64,000 bases of DNA from CAVZCK01 sp963773735 (GTDB lineage Bacteria; Pseudomonadota; Alphaproteobacteria; Rhizobiales; Rhodomicrobiaceae), in assembly GCA_963773735.1 (NCBI GenBank), contig CAVZCK010000028.1, positions 1-64,000 of the forward strand, read 5' to 3'. Made by a program: the position numbers and the translations under genes. Below the pieces are notes generated by a model. That model was not told the origin of the DNA. It ran no database searches and worked only from the letters and a program-made list of their open reading frames with translations. How positions within the stretch are numbered: position 1 is the first letter of the stretch; each line of letters starts with the position of its first letter. Shown here piece after piece: positions 1 through 8,952 of the stretch.

Positions 1-755
1 GATCAAATCGGCTGGCGCGGCGCGCTTGCAACGCTCGGGCTGACGAACATCTTGCTGTGCGGCGGCCTTCATTCGCTGCGATCCGGCCTGAGCTCGACGC
101 GGCGCCGACCATCCTCCGGCGGCCTGGCGCCGCACGGTGAGCCGAGCGCGAGGCGGTGTCGCGCGCCGCACGCAGCATGGCGTTCTGGGCGCTGGCTCTG
201 TCGTTCACCGCCTATGCGGCGATCTATTCGGCCTTCACGCTTCACCTTTATCCCCTGCTGCGCGAACGCGAACTGACGCCGCCGCGACCGTCGCCGTGCT
301 GGCCTGTATCGGCCGGCCCAGGTCGCCGGGCGGATTCTTGTCTGGATGTTCGCCTCGGGGACGTCGGTCAGACGTCTCGGTTCGATGATCGTGGCCTCCC
401 GATCGCGTTCGTCGGGATCGCGCTGTTGCCGCCGACCTTCCTCGCCATGGCGGCCGTCGCTGTGGTCTATGGCGGGGCCAATGGCATCATGACCATCGTG
501 CGCGGCATTGCGGTGCCGGATATGCTCTCCCGCAAGTCCTATGGCGCGATCAATGGCGCGCTGATCAGTCCTTCGCTGGTTGCGAGAGCGGCCGCGCCCA
601 TCGGCGCAGCGGCGCTCTGGTCCGCGACCGGCAATTATGATGCCGTCGTCCTGGCGATGGTGGTGGCCGCCGCAATCGTTGCCGCGGGCTTCTGGGCGGC
701 TGCACTTTACGCCGCACCCCATCGAACCGGTCGCTCGATTGAAGTCGATGGCTAA
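1..755 (+). pseudogene. MFS transporter, partial and frameshifted
   Basis: The reading frame is open at the left edge, so the N-terminal part lies outside. The first 75 bases encode a typical MFS loop/helix (GWRGALATLG followed by a hydrophobic helix). The frame is then lost and resumes near position 156 in another frame (MAFWALALSFTAYAAIY). A second break lies near 290-400. From about 400 to 750 there are three or four clear transmembrane helices and MFS-like segments (YGGANGIMTIVRG, LISPSLVARAAAPIG). The C-terminal half therefore resembles an MFS permease of unknown substrate. At least two or three frameshifts prevent a single product. They may be genuine decay or sequence error, because the following 6 kb show the same pattern. 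Confidence 0.6.
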
Positions 756-899
756 GGCCGGGCGCACCAATTCGCCGCGCATCGTCCTGCAAAAGCGTTC
801 GCGGACCACCAGGCACATTGCGGCGACGAAGCGGGCTGCGTTCGCCGCCGCGCTGAGCTACACTCCTCCCCGCATTTGCCATAATGAGGATGGCCGGCG

Positions 900-1361
900 A
901 TGAAGCTTCTGAACCGCGCGCCTTATTCCTATCGCAGTGATGCGGGCGTCCCCGGCTTTGACGACAGCGGGCCGGTCGCGTTCATGGACGGCGAATGCGC
1001 CCTGTGCACGCGCGGCGCGCGGGCGATCTGCCGTCTCGATCGCCGCGATGAGTTCAAGATCTGTCCGACGGGAAGCCCGATCGGCGGCGCCGTTCTGACG
1101 CATTACGGCCTCGATCCCGCGGACCCCGATAGCTGGCTCTATCTGGAAGACGGGAAAGCCTACACCTCGATGGAGGCGATCGTCCGCGTCGGCAGACGGC
1201 TCGGCGGCTGGGGCGATCTCGCCCGCACGCTGGGCATTTTCCCCCGCCCGGTGCAGGACTGGCTCTATCGCCGCCTGGCGCGCAACCGCTACGCCGTTCT
1301 TGGCCGCACCCAGATGTGCGCCTTGCCTGACCCCGATCTCAGGCGGCGCCTCATTGGCTGA
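900..1361 (+). CDS. DCC-family thiol-disulfide oxidoreductase-like protein (DUF393)
   Basis: A 153-residue protein with the family signature near residues 28-34, DGECALC, a CxxC-type motif preceded by Asp-Gly. The rest fits DUF393: a conserved aromatic WLY segment near residue 75 and a C-terminal region with repeated Arg/Tyr (RLARNRYAVLG). DUF393 proteins are predicted thioredoxin-like redox proteins; their substrates are mostly unknown. There is no signal peptide, so it is probably cytoplasmic. It starts at the ATG at 900 and is intact, unlike its neighbours on both sides. It converges on the TetR gene, with 46 bp between the stops. Confidence 0.8.
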   Translation: MKLLNRAPYSYRSDAGVPGFDDSGPVAFMDGECALCTRGARAICRLDRRDEFKICPTGSPIGGAVLTHYGLDPADPDSWLYLEDGKAYTSMEAIVRVGRRLGGWGDLARTLGIFPRPVQDWLYRRLARNRYAVLGRTQMCALPDPDLRRRLIG

Positions 1362-1407
1362 AGGACCTCGCCCGTGCCCTCTCGCGGACAGCGTGGCCCC
1401 GGCATGC

Positions 1408-2037
1408 TCAAGCTCGCGGCTTGAGCCCCTGCAAAATCACCTCCAGATGAGCCTCGCAATAGCGCTGCAGATCGATCGGATCGATCTCGTCGAAGAGCAT
1501 TTTCCAGACCGCGCTGGTAATTGCCGGCCCGACCAGTACCTGCGGAAAGTCGAGCGCCGCGCTGTTGGCGAATTCTCCGCGCTCGACCCCATAGCGCAGG
1601 ATCTGGCGCAGCGCGGCCATACCGCGCGACACCACCTCGTCATGATAGAATGAGATCAGCCGCGGAAAGCGGGGGCCTTCCGCGATCAGGAGCCGCAGCA
1701 GGCGGCGGCGCTCGGTGCCCACCACGTCGCGGTAAAAGGTCTCGATCATCATTCTGAGCAGGCTCTCGGCGCTGCCCTGAGCCGCGAGCGCGACACCCTC
1801 GATGCGTTCGATGACCGGCGCGATGATGCTGCGCGCCGCCTCCTCGAACAGCGCTTCCTTGCTGTCGAAATAGAGATAGACGGTGCCCTTGCCGACACCG
1901 GCCCGCTCCGCGATAAAGTCGAGCCGGGCGGCCGCAAAGCCCTGCTCGAAAAATTCCTCAAGCGCGGCAGCGAGGATGGCCTGAAGCCTTTCGCTCTTGC
2001 CGTCCTTGCCTCTCGCCGCAGCCGATAAATCGTCCAC
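1408..2037 (-). CDS. TetR/AcrR-family transcriptional regulator
   Basis: A 209-residue protein with a clear TetR N-terminal helix-turn-helix at about residues 15-62 (ILAAALEEFFEQGF, then VGKGTVYLYFDSKEALF). The C-terminal half is the variable ligand-binding and dimerisation domain, helical and rich in Arg, with no recognisable ligand signature. The gene is transcribed away from the HlyD/ABC exporter operon, and the intergenic region holds a near-perfect 20-bp palindrome at 2113-2132. TetR repressors next to HlyD-ABC-ABC2 export operons (as with E. coli CecR and ybhGFSR) usually control that operon, so it most likely represses the exporter and itself. This regulatory link is inference from layout and operator. 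Confidence 0.88.
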   Translation of the reverse strand: MDDLSAAARGKDGKSERLQAILAAALEEFFEQGFAAARLDFIAERAGVGKGTVYLYFDSKEALFEEAARSIIAPVIERIEGVALAAQGSAESLLRMMIETFYRDVVGTERRRLLRLLIAEGPRFPRLISFYHDEVVSRGMAALRQILRYGVERGEFANSAALDFPQVLVGPAITSAVWKMLFDEIDPIDLQRYCEAHLEVILQGLKPRA

Positions 2038-2112
2038 TCGCCTGATCCTCGTTTAAATGCTGATCGCCGTGTCCGATGTGCGCTTGACAAGCCGATCTGC
2101 AAGTATCAATTT

Positions 2113-2132
2113 ATGACTGACCAGTCAGTCAT
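2113..2132. promoter_or_regulatory. Palindromic TetR operator candidate
   Basis: Two 9-base arms (ATGACTGAC and GTCAGTCAT) are perfect inverted copies separated by CA. The site lies between the divergent TetR gene (start 2037) and the HlyD gene (start 2149), 17 bases before the HlyD start codon. Length and symmetry fit a TetR dimer site. The GACTGAC/GTCAGTC core resembles operators commonly seen before TetR-HlyD loci. Confidence 0.75.
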
Positions 2133-2148
2133 TTCAAGGGCAATGATC

Positions 2149-3153
2149 ATGAGACGGCGAATTATCCTTATCGTAATCGTTGTTCTGGCGCTTGGCGGGC
2201 GGGCTGGCTGATCTACGGCCGCTATGTCAACGCCCAGAACAAGCGCCCGTCTTCTACGGCAATGTCGATATTCGCGACGTTTCGCTCGGCTTCCGCGTCT
2301 CAGGCCGCGTGGCGCAGATGGCGGTCGATGAAGGCGATCCCGTCAAGGCTGACCAGCTTCTTGCAAGCCTCGACAAGACGCCTTTCAAAAATGACCTGGC
2401 GCTTCAGACGGCCAACGTCTCGCAGCAGGAGGCCAATCTTGCCAAGCTGGAGGCGGGAAGCCGGCCCGAGGAGATCGAGCAGGCGAAGGCGAATGTCGCA
2501 TCGCGCAAGGCGGCGCTCGATAATGCGCGCGGGGTGTACGAGCGGCAGCAGCAGCTTTCGCAGCGCGATTTTGCCTCGAAACAAGCCTTCGATAATCCGT
2601 CCACGCTCCATCAGGCCGAGGCCGATCTGAAATCGGCCGAACAAGCCCTGAAGCTTGCCGTCGAAGGGCCGCGCAAGGAGGACATCGCCGCGGCCCGCGC
2701 TGCGCTGGAAGCGGCCCGTGCGCAGAAGCAGATTGCTGAAACCGCGCTTGGCGATACGGAGCTGCACGCGCCGGCCGACGGGATCGTTCTGACCCGCGCG
2801 GTCGAGCCCGGCACGATTGCGGCAGCGGGGACAACGGTTTACACACTATCGTTGCAAAACCCGGTCTGGGTGCGCGCCTATGTCGGCGAGCCGCAGCTCG
2901 GGCTCATCCATCCCGGCGCGCCGGTCAAGCTCTATTCCGACACGCGGCCGCACCGCGCCTATGACGGCCAGGTCGGCTTCATCTCGCCGGTCGCCGAGTT
3001 CACGCCGAAAACCGTCGAGACGCCGGAATTGCGCGCCGACCTCGTCTACCGCCTCCGCGTCACGGTCAGCAATCCGGACCCGGCCCTGCGGCAGGGCATG
3101 CCGGTGACGGTGCGGCTGCGACCGAGCCGGCGGCGGTTGCCGCGAACAAATGA
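2149..3153 (+). CDS. HlyD/membrane-fusion protein of ABC exporter (YbhG-like), frameshifted
   Basis: Periplasmic adaptor of an ABC-2 type exporter. The start at 2149 (MRRRIILIVIVVLAL) gives an N-terminal membrane anchor, but the frame breaks near 2198 and resumes with the lipoyl-like half motif GRVAQMAVDEGDPVKA. This is followed by a long alpha-helical hairpin rich in Ala/Glu/Lys (about 2430-2750) and the second half motif (LHAPADGIVLTR). A beta-barrel domain follows (VWVRAYVGEPQL). A second frameshift near 3115 separates the body from the expected end (stop at 3151-3153). The ABC ATPase start follows at 3160. The protein order matches E. coli YbhG-YbhF-YbhS-YbhR, so it should link an inner-membrane ABC pump to an outer-membrane channel. 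Only the two indels prevent an intact product. Confidence 0.75.
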
Positions 3154-3159
3154 GGAGCC

Positions 3160-4890
3160 ATGGCCTCGCCGCTCATCCGCTGGCCAATGTCACCAAGCGC
3201 TTCGGCGATCCGACCGCGCTCGACAGTATCAGCGCCGCGGCGAGCGGCGGGATGTCACCGGGCTGGTCGGTCCGGACGGCGCCGGCAAGACGACGCTGAT
3301 CCGGCTGATGGCCGGCCTGCTCGCGCCGAGCGAGGGCAGCATCGAGGTGCTGGGCTTCGACACCCGCACGGAGGCGCAAGCCGTGCAGATCCAGATCGGC
3401 TACATGCCGCAGCGCTTCGGCCTCTACGAGGACCTGACGGTCCAGGAGAATCTCGAGCTCTATGCCGATCTGCGCGGCCTGCCCGATGACGAGCGCGCCG
3501 AGACCTTCAAGACGCTGCTCGCGCTTCACCGATCTCGCGCGGTTCACCGCGCGCCTCGCCGGCAAGCTCTCGGGCGGCATGAAGCAGAAGCTCGGCCTCG
3601 CCTGCGCCCTGATCCGCACGCCGCGGGTGCTGCTGCTCGACGAGCCGAGCGTCGGCGTCGATCCGATCTCGCGCCGCGAGCTGTGGCGCATGGTGAGGAG
3701 CTGAAGGGCGAGGGCATCGCCGTGATGTGGTCGACCGCCTATCTCGACGAGGCCGAGCGCTGCGACAGCGTGCTGCTGCTCAACGACGGCAAGCTGCTGT
3801 TCGCGGGCCCGCCCGGCGAGCTGACCGGGCGCGTCGCCGGCCGCGTGTTTCTGCGCGACGGGCATTCAGGGGCCGAAGCGCGCCGCGCTCGGCGGGGCTC
3901 TCGACAGCCACTGACGGTCGACGGCGTCATCCAGGGCGATGCGATCCGGGTGGTGACCAAAGCTGGCGCCGCACCAGCGCCGGCGATCTTCGTGCCGCGC
4001 TTGGCAAGGCATTGCCGGAAGCAAGATCGCGCCGACCGCGCCGCGCTTCGAGGATGCCTTCATCGACGTGCTCGGCGGCGGGCCGGGCGGGCAATCGGCG
4101 CTTGCGGAGACCGTCGCGCCGGCAGGACGGCCGACGGCCTGTGATCGAGGCCCGCGGCCTGACCAAGCGGTTCGGCGACTTCACCGCCGCGGACGACATC
4201 ACCTTCGCGATCCGCGCGGCGAGATCTTCGGCCTGCTCGGCCCGAACGGCGCCGGCAAGTCGACGACGTTCAAGATGCTGTGCGGCCTGCTGCGGCCGAC
4301 GCGCGGCGAGGGCCGCGTCGCGGGTTCGATCTGCGGCCGGCGCCGCGGGCGCCCGCACCGGCTCGGCTACATGGCGCAGAAATTCTCGCTCTACGGCGAT
4401 CTCAGCGTCGGCCAGAACCTCGAATTCTTCGCCGGCGTCTATGGCCTCGGCGGCAGGGCCAAGCGCGACAAGGTCGCGCGCATGATCGAGACCTTCGATC
4501 TGAAGCACTATCTGGGCGCCACCGCCGGCGAGCTGCCGCTCGGCTTCAAGCAGCGGCTGGCGCTCGCCTGCGCGGTGATGCACGAGCCGGAGGTGCTGTT
4601 TCTCGACGAGCCGACCTCGGGCGTCGATCCGATCACGCGCCGCGAGTTCTGGTCCCACATCAACGGCCTGGTCGAGAAGGGCGTCGCGGTGATGGTGACG
4701 ACCCATTTCATGGACGAGGCCGAATATTGCGACCGCATCGCGCTGATCTATCGCGGCGAGATCGTCGCGCTCGGCTCGCCCGACGAGCTCAAGGCGAGGG
4801 CGGCAGCGCGAGGGCGTCCCGATCCGACGCTGGAGGACGCCTTCATCGCGCTGGTCGAGCAGCCGAGGCCGGGCGGGAGGAGCGGCATGA
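3160..4890 (+). CDS. Double ABC transporter ATP-binding protein (YbhF-like), frameshifted
   Basis: Two ABC ATPase domains lie in tandem. Domain 1 shows Walker A GPDGAGKTT near 3280, Q-loop region YMPQRFGLYEDLT, signature LSGGMKQK near 3570 and Walker B VLLLDEPSVGVDP near 3630. Domain 2 shows Walker A GPNGAGKSTT near 4245, YMAQKFSLYGDLS, signature region LPLGFKQRLALAC (LSGGQ replaced by LPLGF), Walker B VLFLDEPTSGVDP near 4600 and switch His MVTTHFMDEAE. The E. coli YbhF subunit is likewise a fused double ATPase of similar length. I infer at least five frame changes (about 3185, 3525, 3700, 3880-4130, 4220, 4870). The expected stop overlaps the next start as ATGA at 4887-4890. The degenerate second signature may be family-typical. 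Confidence 0.75.
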
Positions 4891-6069
4891 CCGACGCCAC
4901 GTCGCCCCCTCAGCCGCGCCGCATCCGCGCCGCCGCCGGCAGGCCGCGGCCGGCGCTTCGCGGCGCTGCTCGTCAAGGAGGTGCTGCAGATCGTGCGCGA
5001 TCCGAGCAGCATCCTGATCGCCGTCGTGCTGCCGCTGATCCTGCTGTTCCTGTTCGGCTACGGCGTCTCGCTCGACGCCGATCACGTCAGATCGGCGTTG
5101 CGGTGGAGGCGACCAGCGAGCCGGGGCAAAGCCTTGCCGCGGCTTTCCGCGCCTCGCGCTTCTTCGATGTGCGTGAGGCGCAGACCGGCGCGCATTCGAG
5201 CCGCTGCTGGTCGCGGGAACCATCCGCGGCATCGTGGTCATCCCCGCGCCATTTCGGCGAGGAAGCGGCGCAGCAATGTCAGCCGGCAAGATCCAGGTCA
5301 TCATCGACGGCACCGATCCGAACACCGCAAGCTTCGTGCAGAACTATGCGCAGGGCGTCTGGAGCAACTGGATCGCCTCGCGCGGCGCACCGCCGGCGCG
5401 CCGGCCATCGGCCTTGAGCCGCGCTTCTGGTTCAATCCGGAGCTGCGAAGCCGCTATTTCCTGGTCCCCGGGCGTGGTCGCCATCATCATGACGCTGGTC
5501 GGCACGCTGCTGACCGCGCTGGTCGTCGCGCGCGAATGGGAGCGCGGCACGATGGAGGCGATGATGGCGACGCCGATCGCGACGCTCGAGCTGCTCCTCG
5601 GCAAGCTGATCCCCTATTTCGTGCTGGGCCTGGCGGCCATGGCGCTGTGCGCCGGCATCGCCGTCTTCCTGTTCGGCGTGCCGTTCCGCGGCTCGTTCCT
5701 GGCGCTGCTGGCCATCTCCGCGGCCTTTCTGTTGCCTGCATTCGGCCTGGGGCTGCTCATCTCCTCGGCGCAAGAACCAGTTCGTCGCGTCGCAGGTGGC
5801 GCTGCTCGTCCGGCTTCCTGCCGGCCTTCCTGCTGTCGGGCTTCCTCTTCGAGATCACCTCCATGCCGAAGCTGATCCAGCTCCTCACCTATATCGTGCC
5901 CGCGCGCTATCTCATCCCCAGCCTGCAGACGGTGTTTCTCGCCGGCGATATCTGGCCGCTGTTCCTGCAGGAACGCGGCCATGCTGGCGATCGGCAGCGT
6001 GTTTCTCTCCTCACCGTCCGCTCGACCCGAAAGAGTCTCGAATCATGTGGCGCCGGCTCAGCGCCCTGA
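4887..6069 (+). CDS. ABC-2 type permease (YbhS-like), frameshifted
   Basis: Membrane subunit of the exporter. After an N-terminal frame change, the segment FAALLVKEVLQIVRDPSS leads into the first helix (IAVVLPLILLFLFGYG). A large periplasmic domain follows (residues such as VIIDGTDPNTASFVQNY), then WFNPELRSRYFLVPG and five C-terminal helices from about 5470, including EWERGTMEAMMATP, the usual ABC-2 coupling motif. Breaks are visible near 4930, 5090, 5200, 5390, 5470, 5775 and 5810. At 5090 a single missing C would restore VQIGVAV, which points to a homopolymer error rather than selection. The stop is uncertain; an open frame runs to 6069, past the next start at 6044. Confidence 0.7.
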
Positions 6070-7163
6070 TCGTCAAGGAGCTGCTCGCCGTGCTGCGCGA
6101 TCCGCGCGGCCGCATCATCCTGATCGTGCCGCCGCTCGTGCAGCTGATCCTCTTCGCCTACGCGGCGACGCTCGAGGTCACGAACATCGATATCGGCGTG
6201 CTCAATCGCGATGCGGGGCGCTGGAGCGCCGAGCTGATGCAGCGGCTCGACGGCGCGCCGTCATTCCGCAGCATCGTGCCGATGTCCCGGCTGGAGCAGG
6301 CGCGCGAGGCGATCGATAATCGCCGGCGTGATCGCCGTGCTCAGCTTCGACCAGGATTTCTCGCGCCATATCGCCGCGCATGAGCCGGCGCCGATCCAGG
6401 TCGATCCTCGACGGCCGGCGCTCCAACGCGGCGCAGATCGTGCTCGGCTATCTGACCGCCATCGCCAATAGCGTGTCGCAATCCATCGCAGCTCAATGCC
6501 GACGAGCACGCAGGGCAGCGATGACGGCGCGATCGTGGCGCGGCACTGGTTCAACCCCAATCTCATCTATCTGTGGTTCACCGTGCCGAGCCTGATCGGC
6601 ACGCTCGGCCTGCTCATCGCGCTCGTCGTCACGGCCTGTCGGTCGCGCGCGAGCGCGAGCTCGGCACCTTCGACCAGCTCATGGTTTCGCCGCTGAGGGT
6701 GCACGAGATCCTGATCGGCAAGATGATCCCGCCGCTGATCATCGGCGTGGTTCAGCAGTCGGCCTTCCTGCTGGTGGCGGTGTTCTTCTTCCAGGTGCCG
6801 TTCCGCGGCTCGCTGATCCTGCTCTATATCGGCATCGTGTTCTTTCTCGCCTCGGTGATCGGCGTCGGCCTGTTCATCTCGTCGCTCGCCATGACCCAGC
6901 AGCAGGCCATTCTCGGCGCCTTCCTGTTCGTCGCGCCGGCGATCCTGCTGTCGGGCTTCGCCACGCCGATCGAGAATATGCCGCATTGGCTGCAGGTGGT
7001 GACGCTCGTCAATCCCTTGCGCCATTTCCTCGTCATCGTCCGCGGCGTGTTTCTCAAGGCGATGCCGGCCGGCGAGGTTGCCGCCAATATTCTGCCGCTC
7101 ATCGCAATCGCAGTGTTTACCCTATCGATTGCAGCCTGGCTTTTCAGGCAACGGATGGAATGA
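6044..7163 (+). CDS. ABC-2 type permease (YbhR-like), frameshifted
   Basis: Second membrane subunit, paralogous to the preceding one. It begins MWRRLSALIVKELLAVLRDP at 6044, then the first helix (IILIVPPLVQLILFAY) and periplasmic domain. It continues through HWFNPNLIYLWFTVPSLIG to the coupling motif RERELGTFDQLMVSPL near 6650, and then four intact helices to the stop at 7163 (AAWLFRQRME). Frame changes lie near 6315, 6405, 6490 and 6640; the last 500 bp are uninterrupted. With YbhG-, YbhF- and YbhS-like neighbours it completes an ABC-2 efflux pump. The E. coli homologue has been linked to cation or drug efflux; the substrate here is unknown. Confidence 0.72.
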
Positions 7164-7362
7164 GCGGCAGAATATTTGCGGCGCATCCGGCGAGGTTGCG
7201 TCGTGTCTCAATTTGCATTTCAGCTATGGCGGCGAAGCGGCAGTCGATGATCGAATAACGTCGTTCGACCGACGCCTCATCTCGGACGTCACGCTTGTTT
7301 CTTTTCGTGACGCAACTCTCGAACCTATCTTTCGCCGCAAATCCACGTTTGCAGCGGTGTCC

Positions 7363-7991
7363 CTATCCGGTCACCTCTTTGATCAGTTGGAGAGACCTCG
7401 GTCCGCTGACATACGTGCTGCCCGACTCGAAAAACCGACGTTTGCGATTGACTTCCCGTGTCAAGCCGATGCGCCGACTGCTACCGATGGTCCCGATCGA
7501 CCGTACTGCCGTGCCGAGCCAGAGAGGTCCGGTGGCACAAAGATCGACGCCGTCATAACCCATGTCGATATGCATGGCTTTCGCCAGGCGCCCGGGACCG
7601 CGGGCTATGTCTCGAATGCGGGTCGTATTGCGAAAGCGCTTCATCATGTCGATCCCTCGAGAGGTTCTAAGGCACGCAGGAGCACGCCGGCTCCGATGCC
7701 CGGTACCTCGCTGGTAACGTTCACCATAAACGATGAGCCATAGGTAAAATAGACGTGGCAATGGCCACGACCGAGAAATAGGGACCGATTGCCTGGCGTC
7801 TTGCCTCGAAACGCGTGGCCGGCGGCATCGCCCGGCGGATAACCTTCAGTTTCGACTATGCGACCACTTAACCTCCCCACCGGTAAGTCATGGACCAGCG
7901 TCTTGCCGATGAGATATCGGGCAAGTTCAATGGTATCCGCGGGGAGGTCTTGCCGACGAAGCCGCTTAACGCTGGAACGAGAATGTTTCAT
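7363..7991 (-). CDS. mpg: DNA-3-methyladenine glycosylase (AAG/MPG family), one frameshift
   Basis: Base-excision repair enzyme that removes alkylated purines. The N-terminal part (start 7991) carries the family blocks LARYLIGKTLVH, GRIVETEGYPPGD, the HAFRGKTPGNRSLFL segment and GHCHVYFTYGSSFMVNV. It continues to ALEPLEG and stops in that frame. In the next frame the protein resumes as IDMMKRF and ends with GPRSLQLIKEVTG at 7363. The break lies at about 7655 in a run of three Gs; one more G would give ALEPLEGIDMMKRF, the usual family sequence. Total length (about 209 residues) matches bacterial members. The glutamate in VETEGY aligns with the catalytic Glu of human AAG. Confidence 0.82.
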
Positions 7992-8044
7992 GAATGCGAA
8001 TAGCCTTCAGGTGGCGTCGCGGGTGTGGTGGGAAATTGAAGGCT

Positions 8045-8660
8045 GCGTAGTCTCCGGGTGTTCAACCCAAAACAATTCCGGCCTTGAAGCGCCGGTGGAG
8101 ACCACGCAATGCCAAGCAATATCACGAAGCTCGCGGCGCAGCAGCCGGCGGCGATGCGCTCCGGGTAACGAACAGCGTCAACTCTCCATTCACCAACCCA
8201 TGAGTTCGGGGCCGCGAAGTTGTTCCCGCTGCCCGCGCCCGCAATACACTCGCTCGCAGTCGCTTCCCCGAAGGGGCGCCGGGCTTAAGACCGACTTGGC
8301 CTTACGGGGAAGGATCGCGGTGCCTGGGTAAGTCCGCGTGCGATGGCCGCCTGGCGACAGGAGCCACATGCGCGGCGGGAGTAACGGTCCCAAGCCCAGG
8401 GGTTGCGGCTTCGCCCACCATGCGGCTGGGATGCCCATGGTTGCAGGTCCGGCCTATGCAGAACCCGCGGGTTCGACAGCGCTGCCCCGCCGCCCGGCCC
8501 TCGCGAGGGGCTCCGCGGCGCCGCCGGCGTGTTGGTGAGTGGCCGGGATCATCCCCGGCTTCGCAAGCCGATGCGCGAGATCGCCCGCAGCCGCGACTGC
8601 GGGGATGGTGGAAATGGAGAGCTTGTCGAGGCAAAGCCCGCCCGCATGGCCGTTCCATGA
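8045..8660 (+). ncRNA. Orphan structured RNA candidate (omega-RNA/HEARO-like?)
   Basis: No convincing protein is encoded on either strand, but the + strand folds into many nested helices. 8045-8055 pairs with 8097-8107 (GTCTCC/GGAGAC plus GCGT/ACGC) around two small hairpins. 8263-8274 pairs with 8300-8312 (12 bp, one bulge). 8323-8328 pairs with 8395-8400, enclosing a stem 8334-8338/8371-8375 that ends in CCTG-GCGA-CAGG, a GNRA tetraloop. 8417-8422 pairs with 8436-8441. Further hairpins lie at 8557-8569, 8585-8602 and 8630-8638. Directly after comes ATG GCC GTT (8646), the Met-Ala-Val start typical of IscB, closed by TGA after four codons. IscB guide RNAs lie just upstream of iscB, so this may be an orphan omega-RNA whose nuclease gene was lost. 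The structure is seen; the family is inference. Confidence 0.4.
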
Positions 8661-8918
8661 GCAAAGAAGGGATTGCAGAGCCGCCGCCAGAATATCGCCG
8701 CGCGTGGGCAGCCGAGAGGCTGACACTAACTATACGGACCAGCCTCACGGCTGCCCGCGCCGCCCCTTAGGGGGTGGATCAGGTGCATGATCCCGCAAAA
8801 GCCTGTCCTCGCGAAGGCGGGGATGGGAACCGGTTTTGCGGTAAAGATCATGCCCAAACAAAGACCGCAACGCCTCGCGGGTCCGCCCGGCGAGGGGCTT
8901 GGTGTTGGGTGACGGACT
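8661..8918. other. Non-coding spacer between RNA candidate and IS110
   Basis: No protein-like reading frame and no homology that I can recognise. It contains short GC-rich inverted segments and ends in the left half of the REP-type palindrome. It may be remnant DNA of whatever followed the RNA candidate. Confidence 0.4.
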
Positions 8919-8937
8919 CCCTCTCCCAATGGGAGAG
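8919..8937. repeat. Left half of REP-type palindrome interrupted by IS110
   Basis: CCCTCTCCCAATGGGAGAG is a hairpin of the kind found in widely dispersed bacterial REP repeats. Its expected continuation, GGGTTGGGGTGAGGG, is found on the other side of the insertion sequence from about 10063. Confidence 0.6.
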
Positions 8938-8952
8938 CGACTGTCTTTCCAG

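Noticed and set aside
69..818. Long reverse-strand open frame over the MFS region
   Set aside because: Arg/Gly-rich translation with no domain; it is an antisense artefact of high-GC coding DNA. Many other long antisense frames were left out for the same reason.
8190..8438. Reverse-strand open frame of 82 codons in the RNA region
   Set aside because: No codon bias, no family resemblance, and the + strand shows extensive pairing instead. Other frames in 8045-8770 have the same problem.
8461..8482. tRNA T-arm-like GGGTTCGA
   Set aside because: No acceptor, D-arm or anticodon arm can be built around it; it is part of a GAACC/GGTTC hairpin.
8646..8660. Start of an iscB gene (MAV)
   Set aside because: It is closed after four codons and no IscB-like domain follows on either strand; only the RNA-like part is reported.
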